DNA of 64,000 nucleotides from contig CAVZZN010000016.1 of NCBI GenBank assembly GCA_963779805.1, positions 501,637 through 565,636 of the forward strand, in the 5' to 3' direction. Of the stretch, positions 17,959 to 27,380 are shown piece by piece. Origin of the DNA: CAIWHR01 sp963779805. Lineage in GTDB: Bacteria > Pseudomonadota > Gammaproteobacteria > Burkholderiales > Casimicrobiaceae. Position 1 is the stretch's first letter, and each line of letters starts with the position of its first letter. The position numbers and the translations under genes are program-made. The notes below the pieces were generated by a model. That model saw only the letters and a list, made by a program, of their open reading frames with translations, was not told the origin of the DNA and searched no databases.

Positions 17959-19815
17959 ATGAATCGCTATCCCGTCTGGAAGTACGTCCTCATCGTCATC
18001 GCGCTGCTGGTCGGCTTCGTCTACACGCTGCCGAACTTCTTCCCCGAGGCGCCGGCCGTGCAGATCTCGTCGTCGAAGGCGACGGTCAAGATCGATGCCT
18101 CGACCCTCGGCATGGTCGAGGAGACGCTGAAGGCGGCGAACATTCCGTATCGCGGCGAGACGCTCGATCCCACCGGCGTGAAGGTGCGCTTCGCCGATCC
18201 CGACACGCAGCTCAAGGCCAAGGACGCGCTGCAGGCGAAGCTCGGCGAGAACTACATCGTCGCGCTGAACCTGCTGTCCTCCTCGCCGGAGTGGCTCACC
18301 GCGATCGGCGCACTGCCGATGTATCTCGGCCTCGACCTGCGCGGCGGCGTGCACTTCCTGCTGCAGGTGGACATGAAGGCCGCGCTCGACAAGGCGGCCG
18401 ACCGCTACACCACGGACATCCGCTCGCTCCTGCGCGAGAAGAAGGTGCAGTACAGCGGCGTGGGCCGCGAGGGCTCCAGCGTCGTCGTGCGCTTCCGCGA
18501 TGCCGCGCAGCGCGATGCCGGACGCACCGCGGTCGAGGTCGCCTATCCCGACCTGCTGGTGCGCGACGCGGATACGGCGGGCAGCGGCGAGTTCCGGCTC
18601 ATCGCATCGCTCAAGCCCGAAGCGCAGAAGCGCATCCAGGACGGCGCCGTCGCGCAGAACATCCAGATCCTGCGCAATCGCGTGAACGAGCTCGGCGTGG
18701 CCGAGCCGATCATCCAGCAGCAGGGCGGCGACCGCGTCGTCGTGCAGCTGCCCGGCGTGCAGGACACCGCGCGCGCCAAGGACATCCTGGGCCGCACCGC
18801 GAGCCTCGAGATCCGCATGGTGAACGACGATCCGGGCGCGCTGGAGCAGGCGCTCGCGGGTCAGGTGCCGTTCGGCAGCGATCTGTTCACCGAGCGCTCC
18901 GGTGCGCCGGTTCTGGTCAGGCGCCAGGTGGTGCTCACCGGCGATCGCATCAGCGACGCCCAGCCCGGCTTCGACAGCCGCACCAGCGAGCCGGCCGTGC
19001 ATGTCAACCTGGACGGCGCGGGCGCGCGCATCTTCAAGGAAGTCACGCGCGAGAACGTCGGCAAGCGCATGGCCATCGTGCTGGTCGAGAAGGGCAAGGC
19101 CGAGGTCATCACCGCGCCGGTGATCCGCGAGGAAATCGGCGGCGGCCGCGTGCAGATCAGCGGCCGCATGAGCACCCGCGAAGCGAACGACATCGCGCTG
19201 CTGATGCGCGCGGGTGCGCTGGCCGCGCCGATGGAGATCGTGGAGGAGCGCACCGTCGGTCCGAGCCTCGGCAAGGAGAACATCACCAAGGGCTTCCACT
19301 CGGTGACGTACGGCTTCATCGTACTGTCGCTCTTCATCTGCAGCTATTACCTCGTGATGGGCGTCATCTCGACCATCGCGCTGTCGATCAACCTCCTGCT
19401 GCTGGTGTCGATCCTGTCGATGCTGCAGGCGACATTGACGCTGCCGGGCATCGCAGCCGTCGCGCTGGCGCTCGGCATGGCCATCGACTCGAACGTGCTG
19501 ATCAACGAGCGCATCCGCGAGGAGCTGCGCTGGGGCGCCACCCCGCACGCGGCGATCCAGGCCGGCTACGAGCGCGCGTGGGGCACGATCCTCGACTCGA
19601 ACGTCACCACGATGATCGCCGGCATCGCCCTGTTCATCTTCGGCACGGGGCCGGTGCGCGGCTTCGCGGTGGTGCACGTGCTCGGGATCCTCACCTCGAT
19701 GTTCTCGGCGGTGTTCATCTCGCGCGGACTCGTGAACCTGCTCTACGGCCGGAAGAAGAAGCTCGAGAAGATCTCGATCGGCCAGGTGTGGAAGCCGCAA
19801 GGCTCCACGGCCTGA
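17959..19815 (+). CDS. secD: Protein translocase subunit SecD (618 aa)
   Basis: Uses proton motive force with SecF to pull secreted proteins through SecYEG on the periplasmic side. First membrane helix is YVLIVIALLVGFVYTLPNFF, then the large periplasmic P1 domain with LGLDLRGGVHFLLQVDMKAA (D1 motif). Near the C-terminus, five more helices include 'GMAIDSNVLINERIREELR' (D4 motif) and 'DSNVTTMIAGIALFIFGTGP' (D5/D6). Length matches betaproteobacterial SecD. It ends KLEKISIGQVWKP. Confidence 0.97.
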   Translation: MNRYPVWKYVLIVIALLVGFVYTLPNFFPEAPAVQISSSKATVKIDASTLGMVEETLKAANIPYRGETLDPTGVKVRFADPDTQLKAKDALQAKLGENYIVALNLLSSSPEWLTAIGALPMYLGLDLRGGVHFLLQVDMKAALDKAADRYTTDIRSLLREKKVQYSGVGREGSSVVVRFRDAAQRDAGRTAVEVAYPDLLVRDADTAGSGEFRLIASLKPEAQKRIQDGAVAQNIQILRNRVNELGVAEPIIQQQGGDRVVVQLPGVQDTARAKDILGRTASLEIRMVNDDPGALEQALAGQVPFGSDLFTERSGAPVLVRRQVVLTGDRISDAQPGFDSRTSEPAVHVNLDGAGARIFKEVTRENVGKRMAIVLVEKGKAEVITAPVIREEIGGGRVQISGRMSTREANDIALLMRAGALAAPMEIVEERTVGPSLGKENITKGFHSVTYGFIVLSLFICSYYLVMGVISTIALSINLLLLVSILSMLQATLTLPGIAAVALALGMAIDSNVLINERIREELRWGATPHAAIQAGYERAWGTILDSNVTTMIAGIALFIFGTGPVRGFAVVHVLGILTSMFSAVFISRGLVNLLYGRKKKLEKISIGQVWKPQGSTA

Positions 19816-19866
19816 TCGTCCGAACGAGGCACCGAGCGCTCGCCCCGCCCTCCCGAAAGCCCGCCC

Positions 19867-20808
19867 ATGGAATTCTTCCGCTTCAAGCGCGACATCCCGT
19901 TCATGCGGCACGCGCTGGTGTTCAACGTGATCTCCGCGATCACGTTCCTGCTCGCCATCGTGTTCCTCGCCACGAAGGGCCTCAACTTCGGCGTGGATTT
20001 CCGCGGCGGAACGGTGATCGAGGTCGCCTACCAGCACCCGGTCGACTTCAATCGCCTGCGCGAGTCGATCGACAAGCTCAACCTGGGCGAGTATTCGGTG
20101 CAGAGCTTCGGCACCGCCACCAACGCGCTCATCCGCCTGCCGTTGAAGGAAGGCGTCTCCAGCGCGCAGCTTTCGGAGCGCGTGATGGGGGCGCTCAAGG
20201 CGGACGATCCCACGGCGACGCAGCAGCGCGTCGAGTTCGTCGGACCGCAGGTGGGCAAGGAGCTCTACGAGAACGGTGCGCTCGCGCTGCTGCTGGTGTC
20301 GCTCGGCATCGTCGGCTACCTCGCGCTGCGCTTCGAGTGGCGCTTTGCGGTCGCGGCCATCATCGCCAACCTGCACGACATCGTCATCATCCTGGGCTTC
20401 TTTGCGCTGTTCCAGTGGGAATTCTCGCTGCCGGTGCTCGCGGCCGTGCTCGCGGTGCTGGGCTACTCGGTGAACGAGTCGGTCGTGATCGCCGACCGGA
20501 TCCGCGAGAACTTCCGCAAGATGCGCAAGGCGAGCGTCACGCACGTGATCGACAACGCGATCACCAGCACGATCTCGCGCACGATCATCACCCACGGCAG
20601 CACGCAGCTGATGGTGACGTCGATGCTGGTGTTCGGCGGCGAGACGCTGCACTACTTCGCGCTCGCCCTCACCATCGGCATCCTGTTCGGCATCTACTCT
20701 TCGGTGCTGGTGATGGCGCCGCTCGTGATGTGGATGGGCGTGTCGCGCGAGGACCTCGTCAAGCCCGAGAAGAACCGCGGCGTCGGGGGCGAGAAGATCC
20801 TGCCCTGA
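19867..20808 (+). CDS. secF: Protein translocase subunit SecF (313 aa)
   Basis: SecD partner. TM1 is followed by GLNFGVDFRGGTVIEVAYQ (F1 motif), a short periplasmic domain, then five helices with AVLGYSVNESVVIADRIREN and 'TSTISRTIITHGSTQLMVTS' equivalents. 51 bp after secD, same operon. Confidence 0.97.
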   Translation: MEFFRFKRDIPFMRHALVFNVISAITFLLAIVFLATKGLNFGVDFRGGTVIEVAYQHPVDFNRLRESIDKLNLGEYSVQSFGTATNALIRLPLKEGVSSAQLSERVMGALKADDPTATQQRVEFVGPQVGKELYENGALALLLVSLGIVGYLALRFEWRFAVAAIIANLHDIVIILGFFALFQWEFSLPVLAAVLAVLGYSVNESVVIADRIRENFRKMRKASVTHVIDNAITSTISRTIITHGSTQLMVTSMLVFGGETLHYFALALTIGILFGIYSSVLVMAPLVMWMGVSREDLVKPEKNRGVGGEKILP

Positions 20809-20888
20809 GCGGCGCATCCGGTCCGCTCGCGGATCGACGCCGCCGCTGCGGGAAAGCATCGTGACGGGTCGCTGACCCCGCTGCCGCG

Positions 20889-21557
20889 ATGCTGACCGCC
20901 ATCCTCTATTCCCTGTTCTCGCTCGACCCGTCGGTCGCGGGGCTCGCCACCGCGTACGGCCACTGGCTCTATGCGCTGCTGTTCCTGATCATCTTCGCGG
21001 AGACCGGGCTCGTCGTCTTTCCGTTCCTGCCCGGCGATTCGATCCTGTTCATCGCCGGGACGATCGCGGCCGCAGCGGATCTCAACATCCACCTGCTGTT
21101 CGTCACGTTGTCCATCGCGGCCATCGCCGGCGACACGGTGAACTACTCGATCGGCCACTTCGTCGGCCCGCGCGTATTCGAGAAGCCCGACTCGCGCTTC
21201 TTCAAGCAGGAGCACCTGCGGCGCACGCAGGGCTTCTACGACAGGTACGGCGGCGTGACGATCATCATCGGCCGCTTCATCCCGATCATCCGCACCTTCG
21301 CGCCGTTCCTCGCGGGTGTCGCGGGGATGCGCTACGCCAAGTTCCTGTCGTACAACGTGATCGGCGCGATCGCGTGGATCGGATCGCTGACGTACGGCGG
21401 GTATCTGTTCGGCAACATCCCGTGGGTGAAGCAGCACTTCGCGCTGATCGTGGTGGGCGTGGTGGTGGTGACGCTCGCGCCGACGGCGATCACGTTCATT
21501 CGCGAGCGCAGCGCCCGCAAACGCAAACCCGTTACTCAGAGTAAATACTCCGAGTAA
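20889..21557 (+). CDS. DedA-family membrane protein (222 aa)
   Basis: DedA/VTT-domain inner-membrane protein. Family members include undecaprenyl-phosphate or phosphatidylethanolamine flippases and proteins needed for envelope integrity. Motifs: FAETGLVVFPFLPGDSILF, then GDTVNYSIGHFVGPRVFEK, 'FYDRYGGVTIIIGRFIPIIR' and 'FAPFLAGVAGMRYAKFLSYN'. These include the conserved Glu, the [FYRT]xxG and GRFxPxxR positions. Four or five membrane spans. The last residues VTQSKYSE and the TAA stop are encoded by a family A repeat, so the native C-terminus was probably a few residues different. Confidence 0.93.
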   Translation: MLTAILYSLFSLDPSVAGLATAYGHWLYALLFLIIFAETGLVVFPFLPGDSILFIAGTIAAAADLNIHLLFVTLSIAAIAGDTVNYSIGHFVGPRVFEKPDSRFFKQEHLRRTQGFYDRYGGVTIIIGRFIPIIRTFAPFLAGVAGMRYAKFLSYNVIGAIAWIGSLTYGGYLFGNIPWVKQHFALIVVGVVVVTLAPTAITFIRERSARKRKPVTQSKYSE

Positions 21558-21612
21558 GCGCTTGCACGCGGCGTCGACCGCTTTACTCGGAGTATTTACT
21601 CTGAGTAACGGG
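21528..21612. repeat. Family A repeat, inverted pair (dedA/purB junction)
   Basis: Two 30-bp arms, 21528-21557 and 21583-21612, are exact reverse complements separated by 25 nt. Each arm is CCCG plus two 13-mers of the type TTACTCaGAGTAA, each itself a palindrome. It separates convergent dedA and purB and could fold as a 30-bp stem, acting as a bidirectional transcription stop. The dedA stop codon lies inside it. Confidence 0.9.
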
Positions 21613-21627
21613 GTGGGGGTGGCACCG

Positions 21628-23010
21628 TCAGATGCGGCGGGCGAGCGCCGTTGCGAGGCCGATGTAGCTCGCGGGCGTGAGCGCCTTCAGCCGCGCCTTG
21701 GCGTCGTCGGGCAGCGCGAGGCCGTCGATGAACGCGTGCAGCGACTCGCGCGTGATGTCCGTGCGCCCGCGCGTGAGCGCCTTCAACTGCTCGTAGGGAT
21801 TGGGCACGCCGTAGCGCCGCATCACCGTCTGGATCGGCTCGGCGAGCACTTCCCAGTTGTGGTCGAGATCGGCCGCCATGCGCGCGCGATCGGCCTCGAG
21901 CTTCCCGAGACCCTGGCGCAGCGACACCCAGCCGAGCAGCGTGTAGCCGAGCGCGACGCCCATGTTGCGCAGCACCGTCGAGTCGGTGAGATCGCGCTGC
22001 CAGCGCGAGATCGGCAGCTTCTCGGCGAGATGGCGCAGCATCGCGTTCGCGAGGCCGAGATTGCCTTCGGAGTTCTCGAAGTCGATCGGATTGACCTTGT
22101 GCGGCATGGTCGACGAGCCGACCTCGCCCTCGCGCACGCGCTGGCGGAAGTAGCCGAGCGAGATGTAGCCCCACACGTCGCGATCGAGGTCGATCAGCAC
22201 CGTGTTGATCCGCGCGATCGCGTCGAAGAGCTCCGCCATGTAGTCGTGCGGCTCGATCTGCGTCGTGTAGGGATTCAACTCGAGGCCGAGCGCGGTCACG
22301 AAGCGCGCCGCGAAACGCTCCCAGTCGAGCTCCGGATACGCGACGACGTGCGCGTTGTAGTTGCCGACCGCGCCGTTCGCCTTGCCCTTGATCGGCACGT
22401 GCTCGACCGCCGTGATGCCCCGCTCGAGGCGGGCGACGACGTTCGCGATCTCCTTGCCGAGCGTCGTCGGCGTTGCGGGCTGGCCGTGCGTGCGCGCGAG
22501 CATCGGCGCATCGGCCTGCGCGTGCGCCAGGTTGCGCAGCACGACGATGATCTCGCGCAGCACGGGCAGCACGCCGTCGTGCAGCCCGGCCCGCAGCATC
22601 AGCGCGTGGGAGAGATTGTTGATGTCCTCCGACGTGCACGCGAAGTGGATGAACTCCGACACGCGCGCGACGTCGGGCGAACCGGCGAAGCGTTCCTTGA
22701 GCCAGTACTCGACCGCCTTCACGTCGTGGTTGGTCGTGCCCTCGATCGCCTTGATGCGCTCGGCATCGGCGACGCCGAACTCGTCGGCCGCCTGCTTCAG
22801 CGCGGCGCGGGCCTCGGCGCCGAACGGCGCGACCTCGGCGATGCCCGCTTCGTCCGCAAGCGCGAGCAGCCACGCGATCTCCACCCGCACGCGGGCGCGG
22901 ATCAGGCCGAACTCGCTGAAATGCTCGCGCAAGGCGGCCACCTTCGCGGCGTAGCGGCCGTCGAGCGGCGACAGTGCGGTGACGGGAAGATCGGGAAGGG
23001 AGGAACTCAT
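21628..23010 (-). CDS. purB: Adenylosuccinate lyase PurB (460 aa)
   Basis: Cleaves SAICAR and adenylosuccinate to fumarate plus AICAR or AMP in purine synthesis. Signatures: LSPLDGRYAAKV, EGTTNHDVKAVEYWLKE, FIHFACTSEDINNLSHAL, MLARTHGQPATPTTLGKE (general acid His) and the fumarase/ASL signature GSSTMPHKVNPIDFENSEGN (flexible loop catalytic Ser). Start ATG at 23008-23010, preceded by GAGTTCC/GGTGCTCCG context; 12 codons of upstream open frame are discarded. 460 residues against 456 in E. coli. Confidence 0.97.
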   Translation of the reverse strand: MSSSLPDLPVTALSPLDGRYAAKVAALREHFSEFGLIRARVRVEIAWLLALADEAGIAEVAPFGAEARAALKQAADEFGVADAERIKAIEGTTNHDVKAVEYWLKERFAGSPDVARVSEFIHFACTSEDINNLSHALMLRAGLHDGVLPVLREIIVVLRNLAHAQADAPMLARTHGQPATPTTLGKEIANVVARLERGITAVEHVPIKGKANGAVGNYNAHVVAYPELDWERFAARFVTALGLELNPYTTQIEPHDYMAELFDAIARINTVLIDLDRDVWGYISLGYFRQRVREGEVGSSTMPHKVNPIDFENSEGNLGLANAMLRHLAEKLPISRWQRDLTDSTVLRNMGVALGYTLLGWVSLRQGLGKLEADRARMAADLDHNWEVLAEPIQTVMRRYGVPNPYEQLKALTRGRTDITRESLHAFIDGLALPDDAKARLKALTPASYIGLATALARRI

Positions 23011-23184
23011 CGGAGCACCCGCGGCACGGCGTGAGAGGTGCGCCATGAACCGAGGCGCGCGCCGAGTTTAGCACCGGCTAGGGCGGGCTCTTAACGCCCG
23101 CCGGCTGCACTCGCGCTCCGGCACGCTGCGCACGCCGACGGTCGCCGGGTTGCGCGCGTGCTGCCCGCAACGCCTGCCGATCGC

Positions 23185-23736
23185 CTACTTCAGCAGCTTG
23201 CGCACCCGATCGCCGAGCCGGTCCGCTTCGATGTCGCCGGCAACGTGCGCAATGGCGCGCTCGTAGTCCGGCAGGGCGGATGCGAGCTCCACGACGCTGC
23301 GACAACCCTCGATGCGCGCGGCGAGCTCCGGCCGGCCGGCAACCGCCACGGCAGCCAGCGTCTGGCACATGAGCGCCTTGGCGGGCGCGAGCCGCGGGTC
23401 GGCCTCGTCGATGGAACCCCCGGACGCGTCGTCATGCGGCACGACGGAGGCGGACGATGCCGCAGGCGCGGGGCGGCCGCGTACCACGGCCGGTTCTGCC
23501 GCGATGCGCGCGATCCCGTCCGCCGGCGCGATATAGCCTTCGCTCGCCATCACGTCGAGGCAGTCCGGCGGCAGTCCCAGGCTCGCCGCGTGCCACAGCA
23601 GTTGCTCCGCGCCTTTGCTCGGATCGACGAGGATCAGCATCATGCGCATCTTGCCGCGCAGATTGTTGCGGCGCTCCGCGATTTCCTCGATCCCCTTCGC
23701 CGTTTTCGCGTAACGCGCCGCACCCGCGACGACCAT
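23185..23736 (-). CDS. Conserved hypothetical protein (183 aa)
   Basis: Unrecognised soluble protein. The N-terminus is MVVAGAARYAKTAKGIEEIA, then a basic stretch RRNNLRGKMRMMLILVDP, a middle Ala/Pro/Ser-rich linker (residues about 80-110) and a helical C-terminus ending GDRVRKLLK. The two parts suggest two small helical domains. The ATG at 23734-23736 is preferred because GGAGG lies 8 nt upstream; another ATG is 18 bp further up. It lies alone between purB and the small membrane gene. No function is proposed. Confidence 0.7.
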   Translation of the reverse strand: MVVAGAARYAKTAKGIEEIAERRNNLRGKMRMMLILVDPSKGAEQLLWHAASLGLPPDCLDVMASEGYIAPADGIARIAAEPAVVRGRPAPAASSASVVPHDDASGGSIDEADPRLAPAKALMCQTLAAVAVAGRPELAARIEGCRSVVELASALPDYERAIAHVAGDIEADRLGDRVRKLLK

Positions 23737-23924
23737 AGCCTGCCCTCCGTTCATGTCGGCCTGATGATAGCAAGCCTCATGCCAATGTCATCGACACGAG
23801 CAACCCGCTGTGGCAATGGCGGATTGGCCGCTGCCCCGCCGCCCGGCGGTGCGCGCACAGCGTCATTACCCGGCGAAACAGGCCAGCAGCACGCGCCCCT
23901 GACGCCGATCGCAACCGCCGCCCC

Positions 23925-24215
23925 TCACGGCCCCGCAACGGCCGCGCGGACCAGGTAGACCTTCGCGACGATCAGCGCGACCTCGGCCACGAGGAGCAGG
24001 AAGAAGGCGAAGAACGGAACGTGCTCGTCGAGCACGAAGCGCGGCGCGAGCACCCGTCCGGCGCGCATGACGGGCGAGGTCAGGACCTTGAACAGCGAGT
24101 AGATCAGGTTGGTGTCGCGCTTCGTGCCGGCCAGCACGAACAGGGCGGCCTGCCCGAGGCAGGCGATGAGCGCGACTTCCACCAGCGCCTTGAGGATGAC
24201 GACCAGCTGGATCAT
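23925..24215 (-). CDS. Small two-helix membrane protein (96 aa)
   Basis: Begins MIQLVVILKALVEVALIACL, a membrane helix, and ends with a second helix (VPFFAFFLLLVAEVALIVAK). The central loop SLFKVLTSPVMRAGRVLAPR resembles uncharacterised betaproteobacterial membrane proteins. The ATG overlaps the TPR gene stop (ATGA, 24212-24215), so the two are translationally coupled. Function unknown. Confidence 0.75.
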   Translation of the reverse strand: MIQLVVILKALVEVALIACLGQAALFVLAGTKRDTNLIYSLFKVLTSPVMRAGRVLAPRFVLDEHVPFFAFFLLLVAEVALIVAKVYLVRAAVAGP

Positions 24216-24787
24216 GAGCGTCTCGCCGCCACGCCCGCATCCTGCTCGAGTCGAGCCGTCATCTTCGGATCGAAGCCCCGCAATCGCTCCACGATCTTCT
24301 CCACCTCTTCGTGCTTGCCCATGGCGTGATAGGCCATGCCGAGGGCGTAGAACGCGTGCGGGTTGAGCGGCTGGAGCTTCGCGGCAACGCGCAACGCGGC
24401 CGCGGCCTCCTCGTGCCGCCCCAATGCCGCCAGCACGTGACCTCGACCGAACCATGCCCGGTCGAGCTTCGGATCGAGCCGCACGGCCTCGCCGAAGCTC
24501 GCGAGCGCAGGCTCGAGCTGACCCGCTTTCTCCTGCACGAAGCCCAGGTTGAAGTGCACGTTCGCATCCCGCGGAGTGAGCTCCAGCACCCGCCGGAACA
24601 GCTCCGCCGCACGCGCGTAGCGGCCCTGCACGCCGTGCAGATGCGCGAGGTGATTGAGGGCCCGCACGTAACGCGGATCCTCCGCCACCGCGGCTTCGAA
24701 TGCCGCCTGCGCGCGGTCCGGCCTGCGCAGCAACTGCGCGAGTCGGCCAAGCTGGAGCTGCCACTGCGCCGCGACATTCAACGCCAT
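24212..24787 (-). CDS. Tetratricopeptide-repeat protein (191 aa)
   Basis: Composed of about five TPR units, for example 'ALNHLAHLHGVQGRYARAAE', 'DANVHFNLGFVQEKAGQLEP', 'DRAWFGRGHVLAALGRHEEA' and 'PHAFYALGMAYHAMGKHEEV', with a spacing of 34 residues. No signal peptide, so probably cytoplasmic or bound to the membrane protein encoded next (overlapping stop/start). TPRs mediate protein contacts; the partner is inferred from coupling to the 96-aa gene. Confidence 0.85.
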   Translation of the reverse strand: MALNVAAQWQLQLGRLAQLLRRPDRAQAAFEAAVAEDPRYVRALNHLAHLHGVQGRYARAAELFRRVLELTPRDANVHFNLGFVQEKAGQLEPALASFGEAVRLDPKLDRAWFGRGHVLAALGRHEEAAAALRVAAKLQPLNPHAFYALGMAYHAMGKHEEVEKIVERLRGFDPKMTARLEQDAGVAARRS

Positions 24788-24871
24788 GCCTTGCTCACTT
24801 CGCAACGGTGGACAGCGCGAGGCCCGCCGAAGCGGGCCCCGCGAGCCGAGGTTCGGCGCGTCCTGTCCTCG

Positions 24872-26965
24872 TCAGGTCGCAACCGTGGAGATGTCCCCGC
24901 GCAGGCTCGGGTAGCGCACGTGCTCGACCAGTTCCTGCACCTTGGGGCCGGGCGCGGGCGTCAGCATGCTCACCACCAGGATCGTGATGATGCCGACCGG
25001 AACACCGAACACCCCCGCCGAGATCGGCGCCATGTCGAACCACTGGTTCGCCGCCACGCCGCCGAAGAACGGGTAGGTCTGGACCATGTAGTACATCGCC
25101 GTGCCGAGCCCCGCCACCATGCCGGTGATCGCACCCCACTTGTTCGCGCGCTTCCAGAACACGCCGAGTACGAGTGCCGGGAAGAACGCGGATGCGGCGA
25201 GGGAGAACGCGGCGCCGACCAGGAACAGGATGTTGCCCGGCTTGAGCGATGTGACGTAGGCCGCGATCAGCGCCACGACCAGGAGCAGGGCCTTGGAGAT
25301 CGTGACCCGCTTCTTGGTGGACGCATCGGGATCGATCATCTTGTAGTACAGATCGTGCGAGAGCGCGTTCGCGATGGTGAGCAGCAAGCCATCGGCGGTC
25401 GACAGCGCCGCGGCAAGACCACCCGCCGCGACCAGTCCCGATACGACGTACGGCAGGCCGGCGATCTCGGGCGTGGCGAGCACGATGACGTCCGTGCCCA
25501 GCACGATCTCGGCGAGCTGCACGATGCCGTCGCCGTTCAGGTCCTTGATCGACAGCATGCTCGGATCGACCTGCGCCCAGTTCGCCGCCCAGGCCGGCAG
25601 GGTCGCGAAGCTGCTGCCGACCAGGAAGTGGTACACGTCGTACTTGGCGAGGACCGCCAGTGCCGGTGCGGTGAAGTACAGCAGGAAGATGAAGAACAGC
25701 GACCAGAACACGGAGCTGCGCGCCTGCCTCACGCTCGGCGTCGTGTAGTAGCGCATCAGGATGTGCGGCAGCGCTGCCGTGCCGAACATCATGCAGAACA
25801 CGATCCCGAGGAAGTTCTTGCGCGCGATGTTCTGCGCCTCTTCGGTTGCGCCCGGGAAAGGCGTGGCATGCGGCTTGGGCGGTGCGGCCCGCGCCGCGAG
25901 TCCCTTCTCGCCCGTCCACTGCGTCTTGGCCGCTTCGGCGTTTGCGGGGAACGCGGCGAGCTCGGCATTGAGCTTCGCCACCTGATCCGCGGGCGCGTTC
26001 GCGGCCTGCGCATCGGCGATGCGCTTCTGCAGCGCCGCCTTGGCCGTGTCGTACGACCCCGGCAGGCCTTTCAGGTTGGCGTCGGCCGCGGCCGCCTTCG
26101 CCTTGAGGATGTTGCGGACCTCGATCTCCTTCGGATCGTTGGTCAGCACCTTCTCCCGCTCGGTGACCTTCTGCAGCACCTGGCCGTAAGCGATCTGCGG
26201 AATCGGGTTGCCCGTGTATTTGAGCGACAGCCAGACCACCGGCGTGAGGTACGCGATGATCAGGATGATGTACTGCGCGACCTGCGTCCACGTGACCGCG
26301 CGCATGCCGCCCAGGAACGAGCAGACCAGGATGCCGCCCAGGCCGACGAACACGCCCGTCCCGAACTCGAGCCCGGTCATCCGGCTGGTGATGATGCCCA
26401 CGCCGTAGATCTGCGCGACCACGTAGGTGAACGAGCAGAGGATGGCGGCGAAGATGCCGACGCTGCGAACGATGTTGCCGCCGTAGCGCTCGCCGAGGAA
26501 GTCCGGAATGGTGAACTGGCCGAACTTGCGCAGGTAAGGCGCGAGGAACAGCGCAACCAGCACGTACCCTCCCGTCCAGCCCATCACGAACGCGAGTCCG
26601 TCGAAGCCGGCGAGGTACAGGGTGCCCGCCATGCCGATGAACGACGCCGCGCTCATCCAGTCGGCGCCCGTCGCCATGCCGTTGAAGATCGCGGGGACGC
26701 GCCGTCCGGCGACGTAGTACTCGGCGGCGTCCATGGTGCGGCTCATGATGCCGATGCCGGCGTACAGGCCGATGGTCGCGATCAGGAACCAGTAGCCGAT
26801 CCATCGACGCGACATGCCCATCTGCTCGGCGAGCGCGAGCGCCAGGAGGAACAGCAGGAAGCCGCCGGTGTAGAAGGCGTAGTACCTCTTGAGCTGATTG
26901 AAGAACGCGCGCTGGGTGCCCGCGGCGCCCGGCGTCCGTCCTGCAGTGGTGGCGGCAGTCGTCAT
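24872..26965 (-). CDS. Cation/acetate symporter, VC_2705 subfamily (697 aa)
   Basis: Sodium:solute symporter of the ActP-like type that pairs with a DUF4212 subunit. Membrane segments begin RYYAFYTGGFLLFLLALALA; DAAEYYVAGRRVPAIFNGMA and 'GATDWMSAASFIGMAGTLYL'-like motif follow, then 'VVSGLVAAGGLAAALSTADG' (the SSF signature region). A hydrophilic insert of about 150 residues (KVTEREKVLTNDPKEIEVRN onward, Ala-rich coiled stretch) separates helices 7 and 8, as in this subfamily. ATG at 26963-26965 overlaps the DUF4212 stop. Likely imports acetate or a similar monocarboxylate for the Acs encoded in the same cluster. Confidence 0.93.
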   Translation of the reverse strand: MTTAATTAGRTPGAAGTQRAFFNQLKRYYAFYTGGFLLFLLALALAEQMGMSRRWIGYWFLIATIGLYAGIGIMSRTMDAAEYYVAGRRVPAIFNGMATGADWMSAASFIGMAGTLYLAGFDGLAFVMGWTGGYVLVALFLAPYLRKFGQFTIPDFLGERYGGNIVRSVGIFAAILCSFTYVVAQIYGVGIITSRMTGLEFGTGVFVGLGGILVCSFLGGMRAVTWTQVAQYIILIIAYLTPVVWLSLKYTGNPIPQIAYGQVLQKVTEREKVLTNDPKEIEVRNILKAKAAAADANLKGLPGSYDTAKAALQKRIADAQAANAPADQVAKLNAELAAFPANAEAAKTQWTGEKGLAARAAPPKPHATPFPGATEEAQNIARKNFLGIVFCMMFGTAALPHILMRYYTTPSVRQARSSVFWSLFFIFLLYFTAPALAVLAKYDVYHFLVGSSFATLPAWAANWAQVDPSMLSIKDLNGDGIVQLAEIVLGTDVIVLATPEIAGLPYVVSGLVAAGGLAAALSTADGLLLTIANALSHDLYYKMIDPDASTKKRVTISKALLLVVALIAAYVTSLKPGNILFLVGAAFSLAASAFFPALVLGVFWKRANKWGAITGMVAGLGTAMYYMVQTYPFFGGVAANQWFDMAPISAGVFGVPVGIITILVVSMLTPAPGPKVQELVEHVRYPSLRGDISTVAT

Positions 26966-27228
26966 GCGTCCTCTCCTTCGTCGACGTCGTACTCGCGATC
27001 GAGCTCGTTCATGTACCGGGCATAGATCCAGATGAGCACCACATACACGATCAGCGATCCCTGGGCGGACATGTAGAAGCCGAGCGGAAAGCCGAGAAAC
27101 GTGACGCTGTTGAGCTCGCGGGCGTACCAGCCTTCGACGAACGTGACGACGAACCAGATGAGAAGAAGAATGCCCGTGACGACAAGATTCTTGTGCCAAT
27201 ACTCCCGGTGCCTTGCGCTTAGCTCCAT
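26962..27228 (-). CDS. DUF4212 small subunit of the symporter (88 aa)
   Basis: MELSARHREYWHKNLVVTGI, two membrane helices (LLIWFVVTFVEGWYAREL; FPLGFYMSAQGSLIVYVVLI) and a charged tail MNELDREYDVDEGEDA. The family is always found next to VC_2705-type symporters. AGGAGG lies 8 nt before ATG; 4-bp overlap with the symporter gene. Confidence 0.95.
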   Translation of the reverse strand: MELSARHREYWHKNLVVTGILLLIWFVVTFVEGWYARELNSVTFLGFPLGFYMSAQGSLIVYVVLIWIYARYMNELDREYDVDEGEDA

Positions 27229-27380
27229 CGACCCCTCCTCCTTGGAACGACAAGTGGCTGTCAGGCGTTGGCCGGCCGCAATATGCGAACTGCTTTGGCC
27301 GACATCATCGAGACGCATCGCCATTGCGCGGCGACGCGACAGTATTACCGCCCGTGATGAAAGCGTCCAGAGTCGGCGAG

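Noticed and set aside
17365..20859. Long open frame (about 1160 codons) antisense to yajC-secD-secF
   Set aside because: Composition (His/Asp/Arg/Glu-rich) is typical of antisense translation of membrane-protein codons; the opposite strand has clear Sec genes.
23082..23102. 7-bp hairpin GGCGGGC/GCCCGCC between the hypothetical gene and purB
   Set aside because: Short, GC-only stem in GC-rich DNA, with no T-tract; not strong enough to call a terminator.
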